DNA of 64,000 bases, taken from Streptomyces sp. NRRL S-1022 (lineage in GTDB: Bacteria > Actinomycetota > Actinomycetes > Streptomycetales > Streptomycetaceae). The stretch covers positions 62,001-126,000 of the forward strand of contig NZ_JOIU01000003.1 of the NCBI RefSeq assembly GCF_000720135.1. The letters run 5' to 3'. This document shows positions 41,383 through 49,192 of this stretch, one piece after another. Under the pieces are notes generated by a model. The model saw only the letters and a program-made list of their open reading frames with translations. It did no database searches and had not been told where the DNA came from. How positions within the stretch are numbered: the first letter of the stretch is position 1; the number at the start of each line of letters is the position of its first letter. The position numbers and the translations under genes were made by a program.

Positions 41383-42507
41383 TCAACTTGGCATGGAAGT
41401 CAGGCCCGGAAGAGTGACGATGATCCGACAGCCCCGCTCGGATTCGGCCACACCGATCCGGCCGCCGTGCAGATCCACCGCCCACCGGGCGATCGCCAGC
41501 CCCAGCCCCGTGCCGCCGTCGCTGCCCGGGCCGTGCGGCCGGGTGACGGCACCCCGGTTGAACCGCTCGAACACCCGGTGCCACTCGGACCGGGGGATGC
41601 CGGGACCCTCGTCCAGGACCTCCAGCTCCAGCGACTCCGGCTGCGGCCCGCGCCGCGCCCGTACGGTGACCCGGCCGTGCGGCGGGCTGTGCTTGACCGC
41701 GTTGTCGATCAGGTTCGCGACGACCTGGTGGATGCGCTCGGGGTCGGCGTGCGCGGTCAGCTCCGGCGGCGAGACGTCGAGATGCAGGTGGACGTCGGTG
41801 CGCGTGTGGCTGCCGGAACCGGTGGCCATGCCCGCGCGCGCGGAGGCCACCATGTTGGCCTCCTTCAGCACGCCCGACAGGTACGGCCACACCTCGAACC
41901 GGCGCAGCTTCAGCGGGACGACGCCGTTGTCCAGCCGGGACAGGTCCAGCAGGGTCTCCACCAGCCGGCCGAGCCGCTCGGTCTGCTTCAGAGCGGTGCG
42001 CATGGTCTCCGGGTCGGCCTGGGTGACCCCGTCGACGATGTTCTCCAGCACCGCGCGCAGTCCGGCGATCGGGGTGCGCAGCTCGTGCGAGACGTTCGCG
42101 ACCAGTTCCTTGCGCTGGTTGTCCTGGGCCTCCAGCTCGTCGGCCATGACGTTGATCGTCTGGGCCAGGTCGCCGAGTTCGTCCCGGCGGTTCTCCAGCA
42201 CCCGGCGCGTGTAGTCGCCCTGGGAGATGGAGCGGGCCACCGCGTTCATCTCGTCCAGCGGCATGGTGAGCGAATGGGCCACGAACTGCGTGATGAGCAG
42301 GGTGGCGATCATCGAGAAGACCGTGATGAAGCGCAGCTCCGTCTTGGTGTGCACCGCGACGATCGACAGACCGGTGGTGATGAGCACCGAGATGACGACC
42401 AGCGCACCCAGCTTGGTCTTGATCGAGAACGGGCGGACGCCGCCCCAGGGTTCCTCGGCGAGGGTCCCGGGGCTCCTCCGTGCGGCCTGGCGCCCGTCGG
42501 TGCTCAC
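41383..42507 (-). CDS. Sensor histidine kinase with a minimal extracellular loop
   Basis: A 374-residue classical kinase. Two hydrophobic helices (about residues 31-50 and 58-77) are separated by only about eight residues (HTKTELRF), so the sensing is probably within the membrane. A HAMP domain (MPLDEMNAVARSISQGDYTRRV) follows, then HisKA with ELVANVSHELRTPIAGL (phospho-histidine about 157) and HATPase with NLIDNAVKHSPP, LDEGPGIP and GGTGLGLAIARW. The GTG start overlaps the response-regulator stop (GTGA), so the pair is translationally coupled. Stimulus is unknown. Confidence 0.93.
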   Translation of the reverse strand: MSTDGRQAARRSPGTLAEEPWGGVRPFSIKTKLGALVVISVLITTGLSIVAVHTKTELRFITVFSMIATLLITQFVAHSLTMPLDEMNAVARSISQGDYTRRVLENRRDELGDLAQTINVMADELEAQDNQRKELVANVSHELRTPIAGLRAVLENIVDGVTQADPETMRTALKQTERLGRLVETLLDLSRLDNGVVPLKLRRFEVWPYLSGVLKEANMVASARAGMATGSGSHTRTDVHLHLDVSPPELTAHADPERIHQVVANLIDNAVKHSPPHGRVTVRARRGPQPESLELEVLDEGPGIPRSEWHRVFERFNRGAVTRPHGPGSDGGTGLGLAIARWAVDLHGGRIGVAESERGCRIIVTLPGLTSMPS

Positions 42508-43244
42508 GGGTTCGGTGTCTCCAGCGCGTAACCCACGCCGTGCACGGTGCGGATCCGCTCGGCGCCGATCTTCCGCCGCAGCGCCTTGATGTGGCTGTCG
42601 ACCGTGCGGGTGCCGGAGGCGTCCGCCCAGTCCCAGACCTCGGCCAGCAGCTGCTCCCGGGAGAGCACCGCGCGCGGGGTGTTCGCCAGGCACACCAGCA
42701 GGTCGAACTCGGTGGGCGTGAGGTGGACGTCCTCGGACTTCACCCGCACCCTGCGCTGCGCGTGGTCGATCTCCAGCTCGCCGAGGCGCAGTATGCCGGA
42801 GCGGGGGGTGGTGGCGGCCAGCGCGGCCCGCTCCACCCGGCGCAGCAGCACGTGCACGCGGGCCGCCAGCTCCCGCATCGAGAACGGCTTGGTCATGTAG
42901 TCGTCGGCACCGACGCCGAGCCCGACCAGCATGTCCGTCTCGTCGTCCCGCGCGGTGAGCATCAGCACCGGCACCGGCCGCTGGGCCTGCACCCGACGGC
43001 AGACCTCCAGCCCGTCGAAGCCGGGCAGCATGATGTCGAGGATCAGCAGGTCGGGCTGCCAGGCCTCGGCCGTGTCGACCGCGGCCGGACCGTCGGCCGC
43101 CGTCTGCACCAGAAATCCCTCGGCACGGAGCCGGGCCGCGATGGCGTCGACGATCGTGGGGTCGTCCTCGACGACCAGCACCCGGCGCTGTGCGCCCGGG
43201 GTGGTCGTCGCCGCGCCGCTCTGGGAGGTGTGTGTCTGCTCCAT
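42504..43244 (-). CDS. OmpR/PhoB-type response regulator
   Basis: A 246-residue regulator with an N-terminal receiver domain (about residues 20-135) and a C-terminal winged-helix DNA-binding domain (about 150-243). The acidic pocket is VVEDDPTIV, the phosphorylation site LLILDIMLPGFDG (D about 68), with T in LMLTARDD and lysine in DDYMTKPF. The winged helix reads LTPTEFDLLVCLANTPRAVLSREQLLAEVW and RTVHGVGYALE. It is the partner of the downstream kinase. Targets are unknown. The N-terminal 18 residues are Ser/Thr/Gln-rich and unstructured. Confidence 0.94.
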   Translation of the reverse strand: MEQTHTSQSGAATTTPGAQRRVLVVEDDPTIVDAIAARLRAEGFLVQTAADGPAAVDTAEAWQPDLLILDIMLPGFDGLEVCRRVQAQRPVPVLMLTARDDETDMLVGLGVGADDYMTKPFSMRELAARVHVLLRRVERAALAATTPRSGILRLGELEIDHAQRRVRVKSEDVHLTPTEFDLLVCLANTPRAVLSREQLLAEVWDWADASGTRTVDSHIKALRRKIGAERIRTVHGVGYALETPNP

Positions 43245-43356
43245 CGCCCGCCCCTGTTGTTGCTTTCCGGAATCAGTGGGGTGATCCCATGTCTGCTATT
43301 GACGCTTGAATGATCGGCGTCAGGGCAGCACATTACGGGGACACACCGCGCTGTCG

Positions 43357-44034
43357 CTATCCAGGTCGGACGCCGAGGTGGACGGCGTCCGGAACGCCCC
43401 GGGCAACGGGCACCTCTTCGGTACGCACCTGCTGGAACCCGGCATTCCGCAAGCTTCCTTCAAATTCCGGAGAGGGTTCGGCCGACCACACCGCGAGTAT
43501 CCCGCCGGGCCTCAACACCCGTGCGCACGCGGCGAGTCCGGCCGGTGTGTAGAGGCTGTCGTTGCCCTCCGTGACGGTCCAGCCGGGGCCGTTGTCGACG
43601 TCGAGGCACAGCGCGTCGAACGTGTCGGATGTCTCATTGACGTACGTCACGAGATCCGCTTCCACGATCGAGGTCCGCGGGTCGGCCGACGCGCCCGCCG
43701 ACACCTCGGCCAGCGGGCCGTCCCGGTGCCAGTCGATGACGGCGGGCTCCCGCTCCACCACGGTGATCCGTCCCCAGCGGGGGTCGGCGGCCGCGTGTGC
43801 GAGCGAGAACCCCACGCCCAGCCCGCCGAGCAGCAGCGCCGGCGCCGGCCGGCCGTCCAGCGCGGCGCCGGCCGCGTCGACCAGCAGCCGCTCCGAGCGG
43901 CCGTCGGAGGTGTCCATCAGGAAACAGCCGTTGGCGATGATCTGCAGCAGCGCTCCGTGCCGGCGCAGCACCACCTCGCCGTACGGGCCGTCACGCCGGT
44001 CCAGGACCACGGGAGTGTCGTACACGGCAGTCAT
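43357..44034 (-). CDS. Spermidine synthase-like (SAM-fold) protein
   Basis: A 225-residue protein with the Rossmann core of the polyamine aminopropyltransferase family. Visible are ERLLVDAAGAAL (edge strand), ALLLGGLGVGFSLAHAAADPRWGRITVVEREPAVIDWH (SAM/dcSAM glycine loop and acidic residue) and YDALCLDVDNGPGW-like FDALCLDVDNGPGWTVT. The aspartate pair of real spermidine synthase that binds the amine is only partly conserved (DVDNGPGW), so it may be a methyltransferase or spermine-synthase-like enzyme of unknown substrate. It converges on nothing upstream; 110 bases separate it from the response regulator gene. Confidence 0.8.
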   Translation of the reverse strand: MTAVYDTPVVLDRRDGPYGEVVLRRHGALLQIIANGCFLMDTSDGRSERLLVDAAGAALDGRPAPALLLGGLGVGFSLAHAAADPRWGRITVVEREPAVIDWHRDGPLAEVSAGASADPRTSIVEADLVTYVNETSDTFDALCLDVDNGPGWTVTEGNDSLYTPAGLAACARVLRPGGILAVWSAEPSPEFEGSLRNAGFQQVRTEEVPVARGVPDAVHLGVRPG

Positions 44035-44230
44035 GAGCCCATCCTGCTGGAACGGGGCCCGGCGTTCACGGGAATTACGGATGAACCCACGGACGTGTGG
44101 TGCCGGCCCGGGCCCGGACGCGGCCCGGGGAGTGAGAGGTTGCCGTGAATCGGCTCCCGCGTGGCGCCGGTCATAGACAGCGGCACGCCGAGGACGAAGG
44201 GTGGGGCGGGAACGGAAGGAGCGCCTCAGC

Positions 44231-45019
44231 GTGGAACGCATCACGACGGGCCCGGCGCCGGACGCCTCCCTCCCGGACGGTACGGCCGCCGCCCCGCCCC
44301 CGGTGCTCGCCGGCCTGCTGGACGGCATGCCCCGCCAGCGCCCCGGCACCCCGGACCCGGCCCCCGCCGCCGTTCCCGCCCCGCCGCCGCTCCGGCTCTT
44401 CCGCCCGTCCCGCCTGTGGCGCCTGCTGCCCACCCCGGCCGGCACCCCGTTCACCTTCGCCTACGCGGCCGTCCTGGCCGTCACCTCCCTGGTCGCGGCG
44501 CTGGCCGACCCCGCCCTGGTGCACGCGCTCCACCAGGCCTCCAGCACGGACGTGGCCCACCTGGTCCACGCCCCCGGCACGGTGCTGGTGGCGAGCGCGC
44601 TGTGGATCGCGGGCGGGATCCTCTCGCCGTACGCGGCCCTGTTCGTGCTGGTGCTGGGCGCGCTGGAGCGGCGGACGGGCGGGGTGCGGGCCGCCGGCGT
44701 CTTCCTGGCCGGGCACGTGCTGGCCACCCTCGCCACCGAGGTTCCGGTGGGCCTCGCCGTCCTCGCCGGCCACCTGCCCGGCACCTCGCTGCACCGCCTC
44801 GACTACGGCATCAGCTTCGGCGTGGCCGCCAGCATCGGCGCCCTGGCGGGCCTGCTGCGCCCCTGGCCCCGCCGGGCCGCCCTGGCGCTGACGGCCGGGG
44901 TCCTGCTGGCCGACCTCCTCGCCTACACGGACCCGCTGACCGACTGGGGCCACCTGATCGCCCTGGTCATAGGCGTCTCGACCTGGCCGTTCCTCCGGCA
45001 CCGGCACCGCCCGGCCTGA
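44231..45019 (+). CDS. Rhomboid-like intramembrane protein
   Basis: A 262-residue polytopic protein. After a Pro/Ala-rich cytoplasmic 70 residues come about six helices. LYGISFGVAASIGALAG-type sequence (DYGISFGVAASIGALAG, about residues 195-211) places a Ser in GIS where rhomboids have the catalytic GxS, and a later histidine in DWGHLIALVIG is at the position of the catalytic His. It therefore could be an active rhomboid-type protease, though some actinobacterial homologues are only called rhomboid-like. GTG 44231 has AAGGAG nine bases upstream. It is 103 bases before lon. Confidence 0.65.
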   Translation: MERITTGPAPDASLPDGTAAAPPPVLAGLLDGMPRQRPGTPDPAPAAVPAPPPLRLFRPSRLWRLLPTPAGTPFTFAYAAVLAVTSLVAALADPALVHALHQASSTDVAHLVHAPGTVLVASALWIAGGILSPYAALFVLVLGALERRTGGVRAAGVFLAGHVLATLATEVPVGLAVLAGHLPGTSLHRLDYGISFGVAASIGALAGLLRPWPRRAALALTAGVLLADLLAYTDPLTDWGHLIALVIGVSTWPFLRHRHRPA

Positions 45020-45080
45020 CGGACACGGAAAGATCGCTCAGGGCGAACATCCCCTGGGGAACATTCGGGCCCGCCAGAAC

Positions 45081-45101
45081 ATTGAGTCGGCATAGCTCAA
45101 G
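45081..45101 (+). promoter_or_regulatory. HAIR element (HspR-binding site) of lon
   Basis: ATTGAGT-CGGCATA-GCTCAAG matches the HspR operator CTTGAGT-N7-ACTCAAG at 12 of 14 arm positions. It lies 21 bp before the lon ATG. HspR control of lon has been reported in Streptomyces. Confidence 0.88.
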
Positions 45102-45122
45102 TTGACTGCCTAAGGGGAGATC

Positions 45123-47543
45123 ATGGCTGCTGAGTCACTGGCGTTCACGCTGACCCTGCCCGTGCTGCCGCTCGACGACGAGGTCGTGCTGCCCGGGATG
45201 GTGGTTCCGCTGGACCTGAGCGACGCCGAGGTACGGGCCGCGGTGGAGGCCGCGCAGGCCGCCGCCCGCTCGGAACCCGGGAAGCCCAAGGTGCTGCTGG
45301 TGCCGCGCATCGACGGCACGTACGCCAGGACCGGCGTCCTCGGCACGGTGGAGCAGGTCGGCCGGCTGGCCGACGGTGACCCGGGGGCCCTGATCCGCGG
45401 CCGGAGCCGGGTGCGCATCGGCGCCGGCACCACCGGCCCGGGCGCCGCGCTCTGGGTCGAGGGCGCCCGCGTCGAGGAGGAGGTCCCGGAGCCGCTGCCG
45501 GGCCAGGTCGCCGAGCTGGTCAAGGAGTACAAGGCGCTCGCCACCACCTGGCTGAAGAAGCGGGGCGCCTGGCAGGTCGTGGACCGCGTCCAGGCCATCG
45601 ACGACGTGCCGGCACTGGCCGACAACTCCGGCTACTCGCCGTTCCTCACCACCGAGCAGAAGGTCGAACTGCTGGAGACCGCCGACCCGGTGGCCCGGCT
45701 CAGGCTCGCCACGCAGCAGCTGCGCGACCACCTCGCGGAGCAGGACGTGGCCGAGACCATCGCCAAGGACGTGCAGGAGGGCGTCGACAAGCAGCAGCGC
45801 GAGTTCCTGCTGCGCCGTCAGCTGGAGGCCGTCCGCAAGGAGTTGCGCGAGCTGAACGGCGAGAAGGAGGGCGAGGAGTCCGACGACTACCGCGCCCGCG
45901 TCGAGGCCGCCGACCTGCCGGAGAAGGTCCGCGAGGCCGCCCTCAAGGAGGTCGACAAGCTGGAGCGCGCCTCCGACCAGTCACCCGAGGGCTCCTGGAT
46001 CCGCACCTGGCTGGACACCGTCCTGGAGATGCCGTGGAACGAGCGCACCGAGGACGCGTACGACATCCGGGGCGCCAAGGCGGTCCTCGACGCCGAGCAC
46101 GCCGGCCTGGAGGACGTGAAGGAGCGCATCACCGAGTACCTGGCCGTGCGCAAGCGGCGCACCGGCCGCGGGCTCGGCGTCATCGGCGGCCGGCGCGGCG
46201 GTGCCGTACTCGCCCTGGTGGGGCCGCCCGGTGTCGGAAAGACCAGTCTGGGGGAGAGTGTCGCGCACGCCATGGGCCGCACGTTCGTCCGGGTCGCTCT
46301 CGGCGGCGTCCGCGACGAGGCCGAGATCCGCGGTCACCGCCGTACGTACGTCGGCGCGCTGCCCGGCCGGATCGTGCGCGCGATCAAGGAGGCCGGGTCG
46401 ATGAACCCGGTGGTCCTGCTGGACGAGATCGACAAGGTGGGCTCGGACTTCCGGGGCGACCCGGCCGCCGCCCTCCTGGAGGTGCTCGACCCGGCGCAGA
46501 ACCACACCTTCCGGGACCACTACCTGGAGGTCGAGCTGGACCTGTCCGACGTGGTCTTCCTCGCCACCGCCAACGTCCTGGAGGCCATCCCGGAGGCACT
46601 CGCCGACCGTATGGAGATCGTCCGCCTGGACGGCTACACCGAGGACGAGAAGGTCGTCATCGCCCGCGACCACCTGCTCCCGCGCCAGCTGGAGCGGGCC
46701 GGCCTGGACAGGGACGAGGTCACGCTCGACGAGAGCGCGCTGCGCAAGCTCGCCGGCGAGTACACCCGCGAGGCGGGCGTGCGCACTCTGGAGCGGTCCA
46801 TCGCGCGACTGCTGCGGAAGATCGCCGCCCAGCACGAACTGGGCGACCGGCAGCTGCCGTTCACCGTCACCGGCGGCGATCTGCGCGCCCTGATCGGCCG
46901 GCCGCACCACGTGCCCGAGTCCGCCCAGGACCCGGCCGAGCGCCGTACGGCCGTGCCCGGTGTGGCGACCGGTCTCGCGGTCACCGGCGCCGGCGGTGAC
47001 GTGCTCTTCGTGGAGGCGTCCCTGGCCGACCCGGAGACGGGCGCGGCGGGCCTGACCCTCACCGGGCAGCTGGGTGACGTGATGAAGGAGTCGGCGCAGA
47101 TCGCGCTGAGCTTCCTGCGCAGCCACGGCGCCGAACTGGAGCTGCCGGTGGCCGACCTGAAGGACCGGGGCGTGCACATCCACTTCCCGGCGGGTGCGGT
47201 GCCCAAGGACGGCCCGAGCGCGGGCGTCACGATGACCACGGCCCTCGCCTCGCTGCTCTCCGGCCGCCTGGTCCGCACGGACGTCGCCATGACCGGCGAG
47301 GTCTCGCTGACCGGCCGGGTGCTGCCGATCGGCGGGCTGAAGCAGAAGCTGCTCGCCGCCCACCGCGCCGGGGTGACCACCGTGATCATCCCCAAGCGCA
47401 ACGAGCCCGACCTGGACGACGTCCCGGCCGAGGTGCTGGACAAGCTGGACGTCCACGCCGTGACCGACGTCCGCCAGGCCCTGGAGCTGGCGCTCACACC
47501 CGCCACGAGCGACGCGGCGCCGGAGGTGCCGGCCGCGGCGTGA
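45123..47543 (+). CDS. lon: ATP-dependent protease La (Lon)
   Basis: An 806-residue cytosolic AAA+ protease that removes damaged proteins and specific regulators. LON substrate domain (about residues 1-215, LPVLPLDDEVVLPGMVVPL), AAA+ module with Walker A GPPGVGKTS (about 366-374), Walker B VVLLDEIDKVG (about 430-440), sensor ATANVLEAIPEALADRMEIV, and C-terminal proteolytic domain with catalytic serine in PKDGPSAGVTM and lysine in GGLKQKLLAAHRAG. Length and order are normal for bacterial LonA. AAGGGGAG precedes the ATG. A HAIR element places it in the HspR heat-shock regulon. A 12-bp terminator follows. Confidence 0.97.
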   Translation: MAAESLAFTLTLPVLPLDDEVVLPGMVVPLDLSDAEVRAAVEAAQAAARSEPGKPKVLLVPRIDGTYARTGVLGTVEQVGRLADGDPGALIRGRSRVRIGAGTTGPGAALWVEGARVEEEVPEPLPGQVAELVKEYKALATTWLKKRGAWQVVDRVQAIDDVPALADNSGYSPFLTTEQKVELLETADPVARLRLATQQLRDHLAEQDVAETIAKDVQEGVDKQQREFLLRRQLEAVRKELRELNGEKEGEESDDYRARVEAADLPEKVREAALKEVDKLERASDQSPEGSWIRTWLDTVLEMPWNERTEDAYDIRGAKAVLDAEHAGLEDVKERITEYLAVRKRRTGRGLGVIGGRRGGAVLALVGPPGVGKTSLGESVAHAMGRTFVRVALGGVRDEAEIRGHRRTYVGALPGRIVRAIKEAGSMNPVVLLDEIDKVGSDFRGDPAAALLEVLDPAQNHTFRDHYLEVELDLSDVVFLATANVLEAIPEALADRMEIVRLDGYTEDEKVVIARDHLLPRQLERAGLDRDEVTLDESALRKLAGEYTREAGVRTLERSIARLLRKIAAQHELGDRQLPFTVTGGDLRALIGRPHHVPESAQDPAERRTAVPGVATGLAVTGAGGDVLFVEASLADPETGAAGLTLTGQLGDVMKESAQIALSFLRSHGAELELPVADLKDRGVHIHFPAGAVPKDGPSAGVTMTTALASLLSGRLVRTDVAMTGEVSLTGRVLPIGGLKQKLLAAHRAGVTTVIIPKRNEPDLDDVPAEVLDKLDVHAVTDVRQALELALTPATSDAAPEVPAAA

Positions 47544-47546
47544 CCG

Positions 47547-47583
47547 CCGTGCCCTGCCGGCGGGCTCCGCGGGCAGGGCACGG
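47547..47583 (+). terminator. Hairpin terminator after lon
   Basis: CCGTGCCCTGCC (47547-47558) and GGCAGGGCACGG (47572-47583) form a perfect 12-bp stem with a 13-base loop, shortly after the lon stop. Confidence 0.85.
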
Positions 47584-47654
47584 CAGGGCGAAGGCCCGGG
47601 TCCCGTGAGGCAGGCCCGGGCCGTCGCCGTACCGCCCGACAGGGGATCACTCGG

Positions 47655-47669
47655 TAGAATTCAGACGTG
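47655..47669 (+). promoter_or_regulatory. Leaderless promoter of the Ser/Thr kinase gene
   Basis: TAGAAT (47655-47660), six bases, then GTG at 47667. A clear -10 with no ribosome site. Confidence 0.65.
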
Positions 47670-48674
47670 AGTCGGCCTGCCGAGCGCGCCTGCGGCCTGA
47701 TCGGGGCCGAGATCGCGGGCTACCGGGTGGAGCGCGAACTCGGCCGCGGCGGCATGGCCGTCGTCTACTGCGCCAAGGACCTGCGGCTGGGCCGCACGGT
47801 GGCACTGAAGCTGCTCGCCCCCGAGTACACCCGCAACGAGGCCTTCCGCAGCCGCTTCGCCCAGGAGTCCCGGGTGGCCGCCGCCATCGACCACCCCAAC
47901 ATCGTGCCCGTCTTCGAGGCCGGCGAGGCCGACGGGATCCTGTACATCGCCATGTGCTTCGTCTGCGGCCTCGACCTGCGCGCCCTGCTCGACCGCGAGG
48001 GCCCGCTCCCGGTGCCGGCCGCGTTGCGCATCGCCGCCCAGCTGGCCTCCGCGCTCGACGCGGCCCACGCCCGCGACCTGGTGCACCGGGACGTCAAACC
48101 CGGCAACGTGCTGGTCGCCAAGGGCATCGACAGCGACCACCCCGAGCACGTCTACCTCACCGACTTCGGGCTGGCGAAGAAGTCGCTGTCGCTCACCGGG
48201 TTCACCACGGCCGGTGAGTTCGTCGGCACGCTGGACTACGTGGCGCCCGAGCGGATCGCCGGCCGCCCGGTGGACGGCCGGTCCGACCAGTACAGCCTCG
48301 CCTGCGTGGTCCACGAGACCCTGTCGGGCGCCCCGCCCTTCCGCCGGACGGACCAGCTGGAGCTGCTCTGGGCCCACCAGTACGACCCGCCGCCCACGGT
48401 GGGCGGCGAGCGGCCGGACGTCCCCGCCGGCGTCGACGAGGTGCTGCACCGGGCCCTGGCGAAGATCCCCGACGACCGCTACGGCACCTGTCTGGAGTTC
48501 GTGGCGGCCCTGCGCGGCGCCGTCGCCGAGGCCGGCCCGCCGGGCCCCGCGCCGGCGCCGGCCGCGCTGCCCGCGGACCCGCGCGCGGAGCTGCGGACGG
48601 GCCCGGCCGAGGCACCCGGGCCCGCGCCCGAGCCGCCCGCCTGGGCCGGTCCCGTGCTCCGCGCGCCCCGCTAG
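47667..48674 (+). CDS. Soluble eukaryotic-type Ser/Thr protein kinase
   Basis: A 335-residue kinase of the PknB family. Glycine loop LGRGGMAVVYCAKD, catalytic lysine in VALKLLAPE, HRDVKPGNVL loop (about residues 147-156), DFGLAKK Mg-binding motif, activation segment with TAGEFVGTLDYVAPE, and SDQYSLACVVHETL. It ends soon after the kinase lobe in a Pro/Ala-rich tail; there is no transmembrane segment or PASTA/sensor domain, so it is cytosolic. The GTG start is six bases after a TAGAAT -10, with no ribosome site. Substrates are unknown. Confidence 0.92.
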   Translation: MSRPAERACGLIGAEIAGYRVERELGRGGMAVVYCAKDLRLGRTVALKLLAPEYTRNEAFRSRFAQESRVAAAIDHPNIVPVFEAGEADGILYIAMCFVCGLDLRALLDREGPLPVPAALRIAAQLASALDAAHARDLVHRDVKPGNVLVAKGIDSDHPEHVYLTDFGLAKKSLSLTGFTTAGEFVGTLDYVAPERIAGRPVDGRSDQYSLACVVHETLSGAPPFRRTDQLELLWAHQYDPPPTVGGERPDVPAGVDEVLHRALAKIPDDRYGTCLEFVAALRGAVAEAGPPGPAPAPAALPADPRAELRTGPAEAPGPAPEPPAWAGPVLRAPR

Positions 48675-48822
48675 CCGGCGCATCCTCCCGCGCCGGGGCC
48701 CTCCGTCAAGTCCCGAGTCCTCGGAACATGACCGCTGTGTGCCGCTCCGGCCTACTGGAAGCACGGGCCGCACCGGAACCACCGGACACCGACAAGGCCC
48801 CGGCAACCAGAAGGAGAAAGCC

Positions 48823-49080
48823 ATGAAGCGCACCAACGACAACCTCGGGAACCGACGCTCGAAGCGGGGCGTGCGACTGGCGGCGCTCGCCGTCTCGGCC
48901 GGTGCGGTCGCCGCCGGTGTGATGCTGCCGGCCGTCTCCGCGAGCGCGGCCCCGATGCCCCGGACGCCGGCGGTCGCCCAGGCCCCGGCACACCACGACC
49001 ATCACCACCACGACGACTACTACGACGACGGTTACCACGACGGCTACTACGACTACTACGTCTACTACTCCTCCTGCTGA
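48823..49080 (+). CDS. Secreted His/Asp/Tyr-rich peptide ending in Cys
   Basis: An 85-residue precursor. Residues 1-41 are a typical Tat/Sec-like Streptomyces signal peptide (RRSKRGVRLAALAVSAGAVA, cleavage likely at SASA-AP). The mature part begins PMPRTPAVAQAPA and ends in residues 57-85, of which 23 of 29 are His, Asp or Tyr (seven His, seven Asp, nine Tyr), followed by SSC with the only cysteine at the extreme C-terminus. The composition suggests metal (Ni, Cu, Zn or Fe) binding at the surface or a Tyr-cross-linked coat; no family is recognised. AAGGAG lies seven bases before the ATG. It follows the Ser/Thr kinase by 148 bases. Confidence 0.8.
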   Translation: MKRTNDNLGNRRSKRGVRLAALAVSAGAVAAGVMLPAVSASAAPMPRTPAVAQAPAHHDHHHHDDYYDDGYHDGYYDYYVYYSSC

Positions 49081-49136
49081 CGGTGTGATGGGCGTGCCGG
49101 GCGTGCCGGACCCACCCGGCCCGCCCGAGGCCCCGG

Positions 49137-49169
49137 CCCCGCCCCGCCGCCGTCCGCGGCGGGGCGGGG
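49137..49169. terminator. GC-only hairpin between convergent genes
   Basis: CCCCGCCCCGCCGC (49137-49150), loop CGTCC, then its exact complement (49156-49169); 14 bp. It lies between the His-rich peptide gene and the converging SpoIIE-type gene. Confidence 0.8.
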
Positions 49170-49192
49170 TGGGGCCGGGCCGGGGTGCCGGG

